Origin: JAJECS01 sp965243625
Lineage (GTDB): Bacteria > Chloroflexota > UBA11872
Length of the DNA: 64,000 nucleotides
Direction: 5' to 3'
Assembly (NCBI GenBank): GCA_965243625.1
Contig: CBDEVI010000002.1
Span: forward strand, 2,790,001-2,854,000
In this document: positions 9,086 to 17,487 of the stretch, piece by piece
Layout of the letters: each line of letters starts with the position of its first letter
Position numbering within the stretch: the stretch's first letter is position 1
Program-made: the position numbers and the translations under genes
Notes under the pieces: model-generated
The model's input: the letters and a program-made list of their open reading frames with translations, nothing else
Database searches by the model: none
Told to the model about the DNA's origin: nothing

Positions 9086-9666
9086 GGCTGGCGAGGATCG
9101 TGAAATCCAACTCGCACGTGGAGTACGTGGCGCAGGTCGATCGCCCCGGCGAGGTCGATGTCGCGCCAGAGCCCGGCGACTACGCCTTCGGCACCTTCGT
9201 GGCCGTTCCGCGGTCCGCCGGCGACTCGGCCGTCGGCGTCGTGTTCGACGCCACGCTGGTCAACCCCGAGTTCGGCGCGCTCGGGCCCCGGTTGACCAGC
9301 AGCGCCGAGCTGCAGACGCTCGCTCCCGACCAGTTGCCGGAAACCGCGACCCTGATCGGCGTGCTGCTCCTCGGCTCACGCTCCGCCGCCGGCGAGGTGA
9401 CGCAGGGCGTGGTGGCCCATGCCCTCAGCGTCGGGGACGCGGTTCACCGGTTGAACGATGCCGAGTTCGAGGCTTTCCATGGCTCCAACGACGGGCTGCG
9501 GGCGGCCTATCTGCCGCTGCTGCTCGCCCACGGACACCCGCTGACCTTGGAGCTGGCGCTGGCGATCACCCAGCGCCTGGTCGAAGCGTTTCCCGCCCAC
9601 GCGGGCGCGGTGGCCGTGCTGCGGGATTCCATCGCGTGGCGCACCCGCATCGAGGCGGCCGGATGA
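9082..9666 (+). CDS. Small barrel-like protein between NurA and HerA (unknown)
   Basis: 194 residues, not recognised as a named family. The N-terminal ~100 residues are beta-rich, with a GDYAFGTFVAVPR segment followed by AVGVVFDATLVNPEFG, a pattern resembling the HAS (HerA-ATP synthase) barrel that starts HerA proteins; the C-terminal ~90 residues look alpha-helical. Both ends overlap neighbours by 4 bp (ATGA), so it is translated with NurA and HerA and probably acts in the same complex, for example as an adaptor or hexamer-loading factor. That role is inference; the HAS-like reading is by eye. Confidence 0.75.
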   Translation: MRLARIVKSNSHVEYVAQVDRPGEVDVAPEPGDYAFGTFVAVPRSAGDSAVGVVFDATLVNPEFGALGPRLTSSAELQTLAPDQLPETATLIGVLLLGSRSAAGEVTQGVVAHALSVGDAVHRLNDAEFEAFHGSNDGLRAAYLPLLLAHGHPLTLELALAITQRLVEAFPAHAGAVAVLRDSIAWRTRIEAAG

Positions 9667-11345
9667 GCGGCGCCGTGCCCGTCGGCACCACCAAGGGACC
9701 TGGCGAGTCCCCGCATACCTACACCCTGGTCGCCCCGGACGCCGACGACCAGCTCAAGATCGGCGAGTTCGTGGCGTACGACGCACGAGTCGATGGAGAG
9801 CTGCGCTCCGTGCTCGGACGCATCGACACGCGCCGCCCGCTCAAGCTCTATCCCGACGCCTTCATGGCCGACCCGCACGTGCCGCCCAGCCGGGTGGCCG
9901 AGCTCATCGGGTTCGATCACGCGACGCCGGAGCTGTACGAGTTCGACGTCGCCGTTCTGGGCTACTTCGACGACGCGCTGGGCTTTGTGAATCCGCGGGT
10001 GGCGCCCCGCGCCGGGCGGCCCGTCTATCTGGTGCCGGACGACGACCTGGCGCAGGCGCTTTCCCGGCGTCCGCATGGACAGCCCGGCGCGGCGCACGTC
10101 GGCAGCTTGCTCACGCGCGCCAGGGATCGCGTGCCCGTCACGCTTGACGTCAACGAGTTCGCCAGCACGCACCTGGCCATCATCGCGGGCACCGGCGCCG
10201 GCAAGAGCTACCTTGCGGGCGTGATAGTCGAGGAGCTGATGCAGCCGTCGGTGGGCGCGGCGGTGGTGATCGTCGACCCCCACGGGGAGTACGGCACGCT
10301 CGAGGAACTCGCCAACCACCCCGGCTTTCGCGGTGACAACTACCGCGCACGGACGCTGGTGGTGCGCCCCGAGCAGATCAAGATCCGGCGCGATCTCCTG
10401 CATCCGAGCGATATCTATCAGCTTGTCGGCTCGACCCACGGCCTGTCCGGACCGCAGCGCGAGGTCCTCCGGCTGGCGCTGCAAGCGGTTGGCGGCGGCC
10501 GCGGCCGCCGTTGGACCTATCGGCAGCTGACGGAAGCCGTTGAGGATGTTGACCTCAGCCGGAGTCCGCGCGCCGGGGACGAAGGCGCCGACTACGCACT
10601 CGTCAAGCGCGCCTTGATGTGGCGCCTCAACGCCACCCTGGGCCGCCAGGACGGCATCTTCGACGACTACGAACACACGTCGCTGCAGGAGCTGATTCGA
10701 CCCGGGCAGTGCACCGTGGTGCAACTCAACGAAGTGCCGCGCGAGGAGCAGCAGATCATCGCCGCCACGCTGCTGCGGCGCTCGTTCGACGGTCGCGTGG
10801 GCACCGCCAAGGGGCGCATCGGCGCGGACAACGAGCAGCATCTGCCGGCGCCGGTGTTCACCCTGATCGAGGAAGCCCACCATTTCGCGCCGGCCGGCGA
10901 GGAGGTGCCCACCACCAACCTGCTCAAGCAGATTTTGGCCGAGGGCCGCAAGTTCGGGTTTGCCGTGGGACTGATCTCGCAGCGTCCCGGCAAGCTCGAC
11001 CAGGACGTGCTGAGCCAGTGCATGACCCAATGCATCCTGCGGGTGGTGAATCCGGTCGATCAGCAGGCCATTGCCGGCGCGGTCGAGAGCGCCGGACGCG
11101 AGCTGCTGGCCGAGCTGCCAGCGCTCAGCAAGGGACAGGCAATCGTGGCTGGCGCGGCGGTCAACACGACGGTGCTGTGTCGCGTGCGTCCGCGGCTGAC
11201 GCCCCACGGCGGCGAGTCGCCCGATGTGGTGGACGCGTGGCGGCGGGCGCGGTCACAATTGCCGCCCGTCGATCGCTCGCTCGAGGCGGCTGACCCGGAG
11301 TCCGCGCGCACGCCCGAGGAACGGTTGTTCGGCTCGATACAGTGA
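9663..11345 (+). CDS. herA: HerA-family ATPase/bipolar DNA translocase
   Basis: Hexameric FtsK/HerA-class ATPase that pumps DNA for NurA during end resection. Start ATG 9663 overlaps the previous stop. Residues ~18-65 form the HAS barrel (KIGEFVAYDARVDG..VLGRID). Walker A GTGAGKSY is at residues 176-183, Walker B VVIVDPHGEYG near 202-212, a second acidic motif TLIEEAHHFAP near 400-410, and the RP..ISQRPGKLD..VLSQC segment characteristic of HerA near 440. 560 residues, normal for the family. Last gene of the operon; a 99-bp gap follows. Confidence 0.93.
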   Translation: MSGAVPVGTTKGPGESPHTYTLVAPDADDQLKIGEFVAYDARVDGELRSVLGRIDTRRPLKLYPDAFMADPHVPPSRVAELIGFDHATPELYEFDVAVLGYFDDALGFVNPRVAPRAGRPVYLVPDDDLAQALSRRPHGQPGAAHVGSLLTRARDRVPVTLDVNEFASTHLAIIAGTGAGKSYLAGVIVEELMQPSVGAAVVIVDPHGEYGTLEELANHPGFRGDNYRARTLVVRPEQIKIRRDLLHPSDIYQLVGSTHGLSGPQREVLRLALQAVGGGRGRRWTYRQLTEAVEDVDLSRSPRAGDEGADYALVKRALMWRLNATLGRQDGIFDDYEHTSLQELIRPGQCTVVQLNEVPREEQQIIAATLLRRSFDGRVGTAKGRIGADNEQHLPAPVFTLIEEAHHFAPAGEEVPTTNLLKQILAEGRKFGFAVGLISQRPGKLDQDVLSQCMTQCILRVVNPVDQQAIAGAVESAGRELLAELPALSKGQAIVAGAAVNTTVLCRVRPRLTPHGGESPDVVDAWRRARSQLPPVDRSLEAADPESARTPEERLFGSIQ

Positions 11346-11444
11346 GCGCGGCCGCGCCGCGTCTTGAGGCAATGTCTTGATGTCCACCGCTGTCGCGTTT
11401 CTGGCCACTGCGAGCCAGACGCGCCCTGCCTTGGCGTGACGCTG

Positions 11445-12188
11445 ATGCCCACGCTGACCCTCGTCATCCCGGCGTACAACGAGGCGCGGCGTCTGGGCGG
11501 CACTCTCGATGCCATGGCGGCTTACCTGTCGCGGGCCGAGATCGACGCCAACGTCATTGTGGTGGACGACGGCAGCACCGACGCCACCGCCGACGTCGCC
11601 TTGAGCCACGCGGTGTCAGACCGCCCCGTGGATGTCATCACCCTTCCGGGGCAGCGGGGTAAGGGCGCGGCCGTCCGCGCCGGGATGCTGGCCGCGGACG
11701 CGGACGTCATCGGATTCGTGGACGCGGACCTATCGACCCCGCTCGACGAGATGCGCCGGGCGCTGGAAGCTTTCGACGGCGGGTACGACCTGGTCATTGG
11801 TTCGCGCGCGATGCCTCCCAGCCGCACGCTCCGCGCCCAGTCCGCGGCCCGGCGGGTCGGCGCCCGGATGTTCCGCGCCATCACGCCAACGCTCGCCGGG
11901 CTGCGCGGATTCCCCGATAGTCAGTGCGGATTCAAGTTCTTTCGTCGGGAAGCGGCCAGGGATCTGTTCGGTAGCACGGTGATCGAGCGCTGGGTGTTTG
12001 ATGTCGAGGTGCTGCGGCTCGCCGTGCACCGTGGATATCGCGTGGGACAGATCCCCGTCGCCTGGCGGGACCATCCCGGATCGCGCCTGCGGCCCACGCT
12101 CGTGGCCTTCGGTGTCCTGCGGGATCTGGTGCGCATTCGGATCCGGTTTGCCCTCGGCAGGTATGGAGCGGCCGGACGCGCCGCCTAG
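11445..12188 (+). CDS. Glycosyltransferase family 2 (dolichyl-phosphate glucosyltransferase-like)
   Basis: Cytoplasmic GT-A enzyme that transfers a sugar from a nucleotide donor, probably to a polyprenyl phosphate. Seen: VIPAYNEARRL at the N-terminus, VVDDGSTD near residue 42, FVDADLSTP near 94, GSRAMPPSR and the GF.DSQCGFKFFRREAA block typical of DPG synthase-like GT2 proteins. No transmembrane helices, unlike DPM synthases with a membrane tail. The ATG at 11445 gives 247 residues starting exactly at the fold; upstream codons in the frame look non-coding. Confidence 0.88.
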   Translation: MPTLTLVIPAYNEARRLGGTLDAMAAYLSRAEIDANVIVVDDGSTDATADVALSHAVSDRPVDVITLPGQRGKGAAVRAGMLAADADVIGFVDADLSTPLDEMRRALEAFDGGYDLVIGSRAMPPSRTLRAQSAARRVGARMFRAITPTLAGLRGFPDSQCGFKFFRREAARDLFGSTVIERWVFDVEVLRLAVHRGYRVGQIPVAWRDHPGSRLRPTLVAFGVLRDLVRIRIRFALGRYGAAGRAA

Positions 12189-12450
12189 AATGTCCCCGTC
12201 GCGGCGGCCGCGCGTAGACTAGGCGGCGTCACCCCAAACAGCGTGCGTCCCGGAGACCGTGCACGCGCGCAACCGCAGGAGATCGCCCGTGGTGTGGCGG
12301 ATGTCGAGAGAGCGGGGCGTCGCCCGTGACCCATCAATTCGAATCGCGGTCCGGCCGGTTGGCGCCGGCCAGGCGCCCTCGCCCAGGGTGAGTCGGCGCC
12401 AGGCGCGCGCATGCTGATCGAGATGTCCGTTCGCCGGGTTGGGGCCTTGA
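12189..12450. other. Intergenic region, no gene seen
   Basis: 262 bp between the GT2 and DedA genes. No open frame of plausible composition, no copy of the R1-R6 repeats and no clear RNA fold were noticed. It presumably contains the dedA promoter, but no convincing -10/-35 pair can be named. Confidence 0.4.
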
Positions 12451-13101
12451 ATGGGTGAAGGGTTCGATGCCTTCCGCGAGGCCCTGTCGGCCTTCCTGGG
12501 AGTCAGCCAGTACCTGGGCCTGGCCCTCTATGTGGGCATCGAAGAGGTCGGCATTCCCTTTCCGGTGCCGGCCGACACCCTGCTGGTGCTCATGGGCTAT
12601 CAGATATCCCGCGGCGAGGCGCACCCGCTGCTCGTGCTGGTGGTCACCGTCGGATCGGCCACCCTGGGAGCATCCATTCAGTACTGGCTGGGACGATACT
12701 TCGGCACTCGGTTGATCAACCGGCTGCGGGGCATCTTTCGCCTCAGCCACGAACGCCAGGAGCGCATTGAGGTCTGGCTCCGCCGTTACCAGTTCTGGGC
12801 GGTGATCTTGCTTCGCCTGGTTCCGGGATTCCGCGTCATTCTGACGCTGGTGTGCGGCGTGTCGCGCGTTGACTTTCGGCTGTTCGTGCCGTCGGTGGCC
12901 ATCTCCGCCACGATCTGGGCCTGCATATTCGTGGGCCTCGGATGGGCGCTCGGCGACGAGTACGAGCTTCTGGTCGAAGCCATCGAAGAAAACGTGAGCA
13001 TCGGGATCAGCATTGCCGTAGTTGCCGGCGCGGTGCTCCTGGCCATCGGGCTCTTCCGACTCCGGCGGCGCATCTTCCGCCGCCGCGAATCTGCTCGCTA
13101 G
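12451..13101 (+). CDS. DedA/SNARE-associated family membrane protein
   Basis: Integral membrane protein of the DedA superfamily, members of which flip lipid carriers (undecaprenyl phosphate or phosphatidylethanolamine) and affect membrane homeostasis. Seen: the re-entrant motif E-x-x-G-I-P-F-P-V-P-A-D near residues 31-42, the second conserved motif LLRLVPGFRVILTLVCG near 122-138, and hydrophobic segments near 15-30, 60-80, 140-175 and 185-205. 216 residues, typical. The basic tail (RRRIFRRRESAR) would be cytoplasmic. Convergent with the next gene, 4-bp overlap. Confidence 0.9.
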   Translation: MGEGFDAFREALSAFLGVSQYLGLALYVGIEEVGIPFPVPADTLLVLMGYQISRGEAHPLLVLVVTVGSATLGASIQYWLGRYFGTRLINRLRGIFRLSHERQERIEVWLRRYQFWAVILLRLVPGFRVILTLVCGVSRVDFRLFVPSVAISATIWACIFVGLGWALGDEYELLVEAIEENVSIGISIAVVAGAVLLAIGLFRLRRRIFRRRESAR

Positions 13102-13499
13102 GACTTCTCCCGCGCCGCCGGATGCATGCGATCCGCGGCCCGCTTCACGAGGCTGATCCACGACGACGTGCCCTGGCCGCGCCAGTCCAAGTCATCCTGC
13201 AGCTTCATCAGCCGGTCGACGCGCCCCAGGCGCTCCGCCCGCTCGTAGATTCGCAGCCACACGCAGGGCATCGACGGATCGGTTTCGCACATGCCGTGCA
13301 TGTCGGTCCCGCCGCATGGACCGTCGCGCAGTCCCTTCGGGCAAGCCATCGGACAGATGAAGGCCGTGTCCTGCAGGATGCAGTGCCCGCACATCTGGCA
13401 GCCGAACAGCGGCCGCTTGACCGCGCGCTCGACGAGCGTCAGCGCCTCCATGGGAGCCTGGCGCACGGCGCGCTTGATGACCGTTGATGTGATTGACAT
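13098..13499 (-). CDS. Methylenetetrahydrofolate reductase C-terminal-domain protein (stand-alone)
   Basis: 133 residues with the cysteine-rich signature of the MTHFR C-terminal domain family (PF12225): FGCQMCGHCILQDT, then CPMACPKGLRDGPCGG and further cysteines in MCETDPSMPC. In other bacteria this domain accompanies a MetF-like catalytic domain and probably binds Fe-S or zinc, linking folate chemistry to an electron donor. Here it stands alone; no metF is in the window. The start MSITST at 13499 was chosen because codons further upstream run into the LysM gene and have shadow composition. Confidence 0.78.
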   Translation of the reverse strand: MSITSTVIKRAVRQAPMEALTLVERAVKRPLFGCQMCGHCILQDTAFICPMACPKGLRDGPCGGTDMHGMCETDPSMPCVWLRIYERAERLGRVDRLMKLQDDLDWRGQGTSSWISLVKRAADRMHPAAREKS

Positions 13500-13578
13500 G
13501 GTTCCGTCAGGGCGAAGTGGGCAACTCCTGATTATAGAGATCGGCGCTGAGCCCCACCCGTCGTCACTGCCCGCGCAA

Positions 13579-14172
13579 CTAGGGGGATGGGCGGGGCGTG
13601 GGGGGCGTGATCTGGCGCTCGGGGATTCTGAGCGGCCGGCCCACGAAGAGCTGCGACGGGTCGGCGATCTCGTTGATATCGGCCAGGTCTTCAACGGTCA
13701 CCCCAAGCTCCTGCGCAATGGCGAACAGCGTGTCGCCGGCCTTCACGACGTAGACCTCGTCGTCGGATCCCGTTGGCGCCGCGGGCGTCACCCGCTCGTC
13801 CGGCTGGGGTAGCTCGAGCTTCTGGCCCGCGAAGATGTTGTTGGGATCCAGAATGCCGTTCTTCGCCGCCAGGTCCTCGATCGTGACGTTGAAGCGCTCG
13901 GCGATCAGCGCCAGCGTGTCGCCGCTTTGCACGGTGTAAGTCTGCGGCAGCGGCGTGGGCGTGGGAGTTGGGACACGGGTGGGCGTGGGCGTCGGCGACG
14001 GAATCGGCGGCACCGTTACCCCGGGGGAAGTTTCGTCTGACGAGGACCCGTCGCCCGACCCCGGGAAGCTGTCGGAAGCTTGCGTGACCAGGACTACGGC
14101 CACGACCGCGAGAATGGCGAGGCCGAGCGCTCCGAAGATCAACTCACGGCGTGCATCGGTCACGCGCGCCAC
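13579..14172 (-). CDS. Membrane-anchored protein with two LysM domains
   Basis: 197 residues: short cytoplasmic N-terminus, one transmembrane helix (residues ~12-30), a low-complexity Ser/Asp then Pro/Thr linker (~45-75), and two LysM domains, each opening with Y.V..GDTL (near residues 78 and 139) and closing with GQKL/GRPL. LysM binds GlcNAc-containing glycans such as peptidoglycan, so the protein probably tethers to or senses the envelope. Same architecture as the single-LysM protein at 58035-58454. It is divergent from the nucleotidyltransferase that starts at 14301. Confidence 0.9.
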   Translation of the reverse strand: MARVTDARRELIFGALGLAILAVVAVVLVTQASDSFPGSGDGSSSDETSPGVTVPPIPSPTPTPTRVPTPTPTPLPQTYTVQSGDTLALIAERFNVTIEDLAAKNGILDPNNIFAGQKLELPQPDERVTPAAPTGSDDEVYVVKAGDTLFAIAQELGVTVEDLADINEIADPSQLFVGRPLRIPERQITPPTPRPSP

Positions 14173-14300
14173 TCTCCCGGCTGGCGGCTCAGCCCCATTG
14201 CCGATCCGCAGCGGGATGTCGGCGCGGAGTCTCGTTCGCGGCGTCGCCGAGTATAGCGGCGCACGCCTCCGCGCTTGCGGCCGGCGCTATCATCGGCGGC

Positions 14301-15038
14301 ATGCAAGCCTTGATCCTCGCCGCCGGCTGGGCCACACGCATGGGAGATCTCGCCCGCGCCACGCCCAAGCACCTGCTGCCCATCGGCGCGCGCTGCAGCT
14401 TGGATTTCGTGGTCGAGCGACTGGCCGCCATCGACGACATGCAGCAGATCCACGTCATTACCCACGATGTCTTTTTCCCCCAGTTCGTTGACTGGGCCGC
14501 GGCGCACGAGCTGGCCCCGCGCCTGACGCTGCACAACGATCAGACCACCAGCGAAGCGACCAAGCTGGGCTCGATCGGCGACATCAAGTACTTCCTGGAC
14601 ACCGCGCACCCCGACGACGATCTCATCATCGTGCTCGGCGACAACGTGTTCGACTTCGACCTGCGGCCGCTGGCGGCGCGAGGGGTCAGCGACATCGTGG
14701 TTGGGCTGTACGACGTCGAGTCGTTGGAATTGGCGACGCGCTACGGCATCGTCGAGCTGGACGACGATAGTCGGATCGTCTCGTTTGTCGAAAAGCCGGC
14801 GGCGCCGCGTTCGACGCTGGCCGCAACCGGCATCTACGGCTTCCCGCGCGCCAACCTGGCCGACTTCGACGCCTACCTCGCCGACGGCGGCAGCACCGAC
14901 AAGTTCGGGTCGGTCATGGAGTGGCTCTACACCCGGCGCCGGGTGCTCGGCCAGGTGTTCCACGGGCGCTGGTTCGACATCGGCAGCCCCGACGAGTACG
15001 AGCGCGTCAATCGCGAGTTTGGCGGCGACCCGGCCTGA
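14301..15038 (+). CDS. Sugar-phosphate nucleotidyltransferase (RmlA/GalU-like)
   Basis: Makes NDP-sugars from NTP and a sugar 1-phosphate. The opening MQALILAAGWATRMGDLARATPKHLLPI is the family nucleotide-binding loop, with Trp where G-x-G-T-R-L usually has Gly. Further landmarks are VLGDNVFDFDL (metal-binding Asp near residue 115), GIVELDD and FVEKPAAP (EKP near 165), then WFDIGSPDEY. 245 residues, short for RmlA (~290) and without the left-handed beta-helix of GlmU-type enzymes. Start at 14301 because the codons before it lie in the divergent promoter region. Specificity is not determined. Confidence 0.87.
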   Translation: MQALILAAGWATRMGDLARATPKHLLPIGARCSLDFVVERLAAIDDMQQIHVITHDVFFPQFVDWAAAHELAPRLTLHNDQTTSEATKLGSIGDIKYFLDTAHPDDDLIIVLGDNVFDFDLRPLAARGVSDIVVGLYDVESLELATRYGIVELDDDSRIVSFVEKPAAPRSTLAATGIYGFPRANLADFDAYLADGGSTDKFGSVMEWLYTRRRVLGQVFHGRWFDIGSPDEYERVNREFGGDPA

Positions 15039-15048
15039 GCAGCCCCGG

Positions 15049-15129
<81 letters not shown>

Positions 15130-15159
15130 ACGGATGCCCTACAGAGTACGGCCACGCCT

Positions 15160-15497
15160 CCGACTCCGTGTAGGGGCGGCCCTTGAATCCTGTGACAGCA
15201 GCGCACGAAGGCCGTTCGTGGTGAGCCCTTCGGCAAGCTCAGGGCAGGCTCTGTCGAACCATGAACGGCCCATCGACAGGCCAATGGCAAACAACGTCAC
15301 GCGCCGCGACCACGTCGAGGCAATCCGCCTGGAGGCCCGGAGTCTTCGCCCGGCGTAGGGCCGGTCCTCGGGGTCGCCAGTCCGTCATTCCCGCGCAGGC
15401 GGGAATCCACCCCACCGACATCTCCGCGCATGGAGACATTGGCGCCGCCCGCGCCGCGTGTAGGGGCGGCCCTTGTGGCCGCCCGTCCGCTCCCTAC
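15160..15497. repeat. Intergenic repeat cluster: R2, R3, R1, R2
   Basis: The 364-bp gap between the tRNA and the PhyH gene is almost filled with dispersed repeats: an R2 half-copy near 15168-15185, an R3 element at 15212-15269 (CCGTTCGTGGTGAGC ... GAACGGC outer arms), an R1 element at 15384-15410 (GTCATTCCCGCG/CGGGAATCC) and a fuller R2 copy at 15460-15497 with inner arms GGCC and GGCCGCCC. No gene is seen. Confidence 0.85.
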
Positions 15498-16717
15498 GCC
15501 GCGTGCTCCCAGCTGGCGATGAACTCGTCGACGGTGATCCCGGCGTGCATCCGCTCCAGGGAATAGGGAATCGGCCCCGACTGGTAGCCGGGCACGTAGT
15601 CCTCGCCGCCCGGCGCCAGCAGATGGTCCTCGAGCGCGCCGAATCGATGCCAAATCGTGTCCGCCTCGGGTTTGGTGAACCGCTCCGCGAATGGCGGCCC
15701 CCAGTTGAGCGAGATCCCGTGACTGTATTCAGCCCGGCGGCGGAACTCGGCCGGCAGGCCGGCGTAGTCCGGCCGCTTGAGGTTGTGGATGTGCATGGCG
15801 GCCTTGCAGAGCCAGATCGTCAGCTGCAGCTTGGTGGCGGCGCCCGCGCCGGGCCGCAGCGCCTCCAGCGCGTCCGCATAGGCGTCCCCGTCGCCGTCCA
15901 GCACCGCCCGCAGCGCGCGCTCGGTGTCGTCCTTCAGCCTGGCCGTGCGCGCGGCCCACAGCTCGAACCACCCGCGCGCCTCCGCCGAGAGATGCTGCGT
16001 GAAGTCCAGGTCCTCCCAGTGCGGATAGATGGTGTGTCCGCCGTGCAGGGTGCGGCGCTTGGGCTCGCTCATGTAGCGGCTGCCCCAATGGATCAGGTAG
16101 TTGACATAGACCAGCACATCGCCCGCGCGCAGCTCGACCTGCTCGCCGCCGGGAACCGGCACGCGGGCGTTCTCCAACAGGCTGCGATTCTCGGCCTCGG
16201 TATTGATCCGCGTGTGGCTGCCGGGAACGATCCAGAACACGCTGTCGTCATACAGCGGAATGTTCCACTGCATGTAGTTGGGCCCGTCTTCCACCAGGCT
16301 GTCCTGCATCGACTGCATCGGTCCCATGTCGATGGGGTGAATGTCGCGATGCCACGGCGCCGGACCGTAGTCGAAGGTGGGGTTGCACATCATCTGCATC
16401 GCGCTGATCCCGGCGTGCTCGTCGTCGAGCAACTCCGCGGCCAGACCGCGAATCGGCTCCGAGACCCAAATCTCGACCGCCTCGGCCGTATCCGCGTCGA
16501 TGAACGTCTCGGTGTTGCTCAGCCGCGGTTGCATCGCGCTGTCCCAGATGCCGCCCGGCGGATCGTCGGGCCCCCGCTCGCGACGCCAAACCGCCCGCTG
16601 CCGATCGAGCAGCGTCTCGAAGGTCACGCGCAGCGACGCCAGCTGGTCCGCTGGGATCACGTCGCGCTTGACCAGATATCCATCGCGCATCAGCTGCGCG
16701 CGATTGCTCGACGACAT
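15494..16717 (-). CDS. Phytanoyl-CoA dioxygenase (PhyH) family protein
   Basis: Fe(II)/2-oxoglutarate-dependent oxygenase of the PhyH family, which hydroxylates varied small molecules. Seen: N-terminal RDGYLVKRDVIP, the metal-binding WHRDIHP (H-x-D), VPGSHTR after it, and the distal ligand in NYLIHWGSR, giving the HxD...H facial triad. 407 residues from ATG 16717 (MSSSNRAQ); an ATG 12 codons earlier is less likely. Longer than phytanoyl-CoA hydroxylases (~290-340) because of a C-terminal extension. PhyH paralogues are numerous in marine Chloroflexota, which fits the host guess. No neighbour indicates the substrate. Confidence 0.86.
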   Translation of the reverse strand: MSSSNRAQLMRDGYLVKRDVIPADQLASLRVTFETLLDRQRAVWRRERGPDDPPGGIWDSAMQPRLSNTETFIDADTAEAVEIWVSEPIRGLAAELLDDEHAGISAMQMMCNPTFDYGPAPWHRDIHPIDMGPMQSMQDSLVEDGPNYMQWNIPLYDDSVFWIVPGSHTRINTEAENRSLLENARVPVPGGEQVELRAGDVLVYVNYLIHWGSRYMSEPKRRTLHGGHTIYPHWEDLDFTQHLSAEARGWFELWAARTARLKDDTERALRAVLDGDGDAYADALEALRPGAGAATKLQLTIWLCKAAMHIHNLKRPDYAGLPAEFRRRAEYSHGISLNWGPPFAERFTKPEADTIWHRFGALEDHLLAPGGEDYVPGYQSGPIPYSLERMHAGITVDEFIASWEHAA

Positions 16718-16776
16718 CGACCTCACCCCCGCCAGCGCCAAGAACAGCCCCATCGTGGCACCCGTGCACGCATTCC

Positions 16777-17040
16777 GTCACTCCGAGCGCCCTCGTCGTC
16801 ACGCCGAGCGCCTTTGTCGTCATTCGAGCGCCCCCTCTTTGTCATTCCGAGCGCCAGCGAGGAATCCCAGACGTTCGATCTCGGCCGCGCACCGGAAGGT
16901 CCGCGTAGGGGCGGGCCTTGTGCCCGCCCAATGTCCGGCGCAACCGTCTCGCCCGGGAAACTCCTGCTAGTCCCTCTCGTGGAGCCTGGAGCGCAGGTCC
17001 GGCCCCCTCTCCCTTGAAGGGAGAGGGCTGGGGTGAGGGG
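16777..17040. repeat. R4 with three degenerate upstream units, then R2 and R5
   Basis: Units beginning GTCAYNCCGAGCG start at 16777, 16798, 16819 and 16841, a ~21-bp period; only the last continues into a full R4 element (GAGCGCCAGCGAGGAATCCC) and its 3' flank CAGACGTTCGATCTCGGCC. The same 3+1 arrangement recurs at 42008-42118. An R2 copy follows at 16905-16929 and an R5 element (CCCTCTCCC/GGGAGAGGG plus GGGGTGAGGGG) at 17004-17040. No gene in this 383-bp gap. Confidence 0.8.
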
Positions 17041-17100
17041 ATCCGTGGCTCGGGCGTGGAATATCGAGAACTTGTGCGAAGGACTCTGCCGCCGGCCGCC

Positions 17101-17487
17101 TCAATCCCGAATCAGCCGCACCTCAATATCCACGTCAAGCTCCGCCCACGCCCGATCCGCCGTCACCGCCGGCAGGCCGCGGCCCGCGGCCAATTCCAGA
17201 CAGGCCCGGTCGCCCAGCGATAGGCCTCGGTGGCGAGTCGCGCGGCGGGTGGCGGCGGTGGCAAGGGCCTGCTCCTCGTCGAAAGGGACGATGTCCACGT
17301 ACAGGTGAGCGATGGAGCGTCGGACTTCGGTGAGCGACAGGCCAAGATCGACGAGCCGGGCGGCAGTCTCGGCGACATTCACCGCCGAGGCCAGCGCATC
17401 GCCGCGATAGCCGTCCACAATCTCTCCACCGGGCTCATCGCGCACGAACGCCACCATCGCCGACGCATCCAGCACGGCACGGCTCAC
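17101..17487 (-). CDS. PIN-domain toxin (VapC-like)
   Basis: 128-residue PIN nuclease, likely a VapC-type RNase. Seen: N-terminal VLDASAMVAFV (first acidic residue), NVAETAARL (conserved Glu), LGDRACLELA (conserved Asp) and AVTADRAW near the C-terminus, the four-acid arrangement of PIN enzymes. Start overlaps the stop of the upstream antitoxin gene by 4 bp (ATGA), the classic order antitoxin then toxin on the minus strand. Confidence 0.9.
   Translation of the reverse strand: MSRAVLDASAMVAFVRDEPGGEIVDGYRGDALASAVNVAETAARLVDLGLSLTEVRRSIAHLYVDIVPFDEEQALATAATRRATRHRGLSLGDRACLELAAGRGLPAVTADRAWAELDVDIEVRLIRD

Noticed and set aside
9507..11207. 566-codon frame opposite herA
   Set aside because: Antisense shadow of herA without motifs.
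13501..13694. N-terminal extension of the MTHFR C-terminal-domain gene
   Set aside because: It overlaps the LysM gene 3' end, and the added residues are Ser/Pro/Arg shadow sequence.
16777..16868. Regularly spaced ~21-bp repeats that might be a CRISPR array
   Set aside because: Units are degenerate and there are no unique spacers of 25-40 bp or cas genes nearby; they are tandem decorations of an R4 element.
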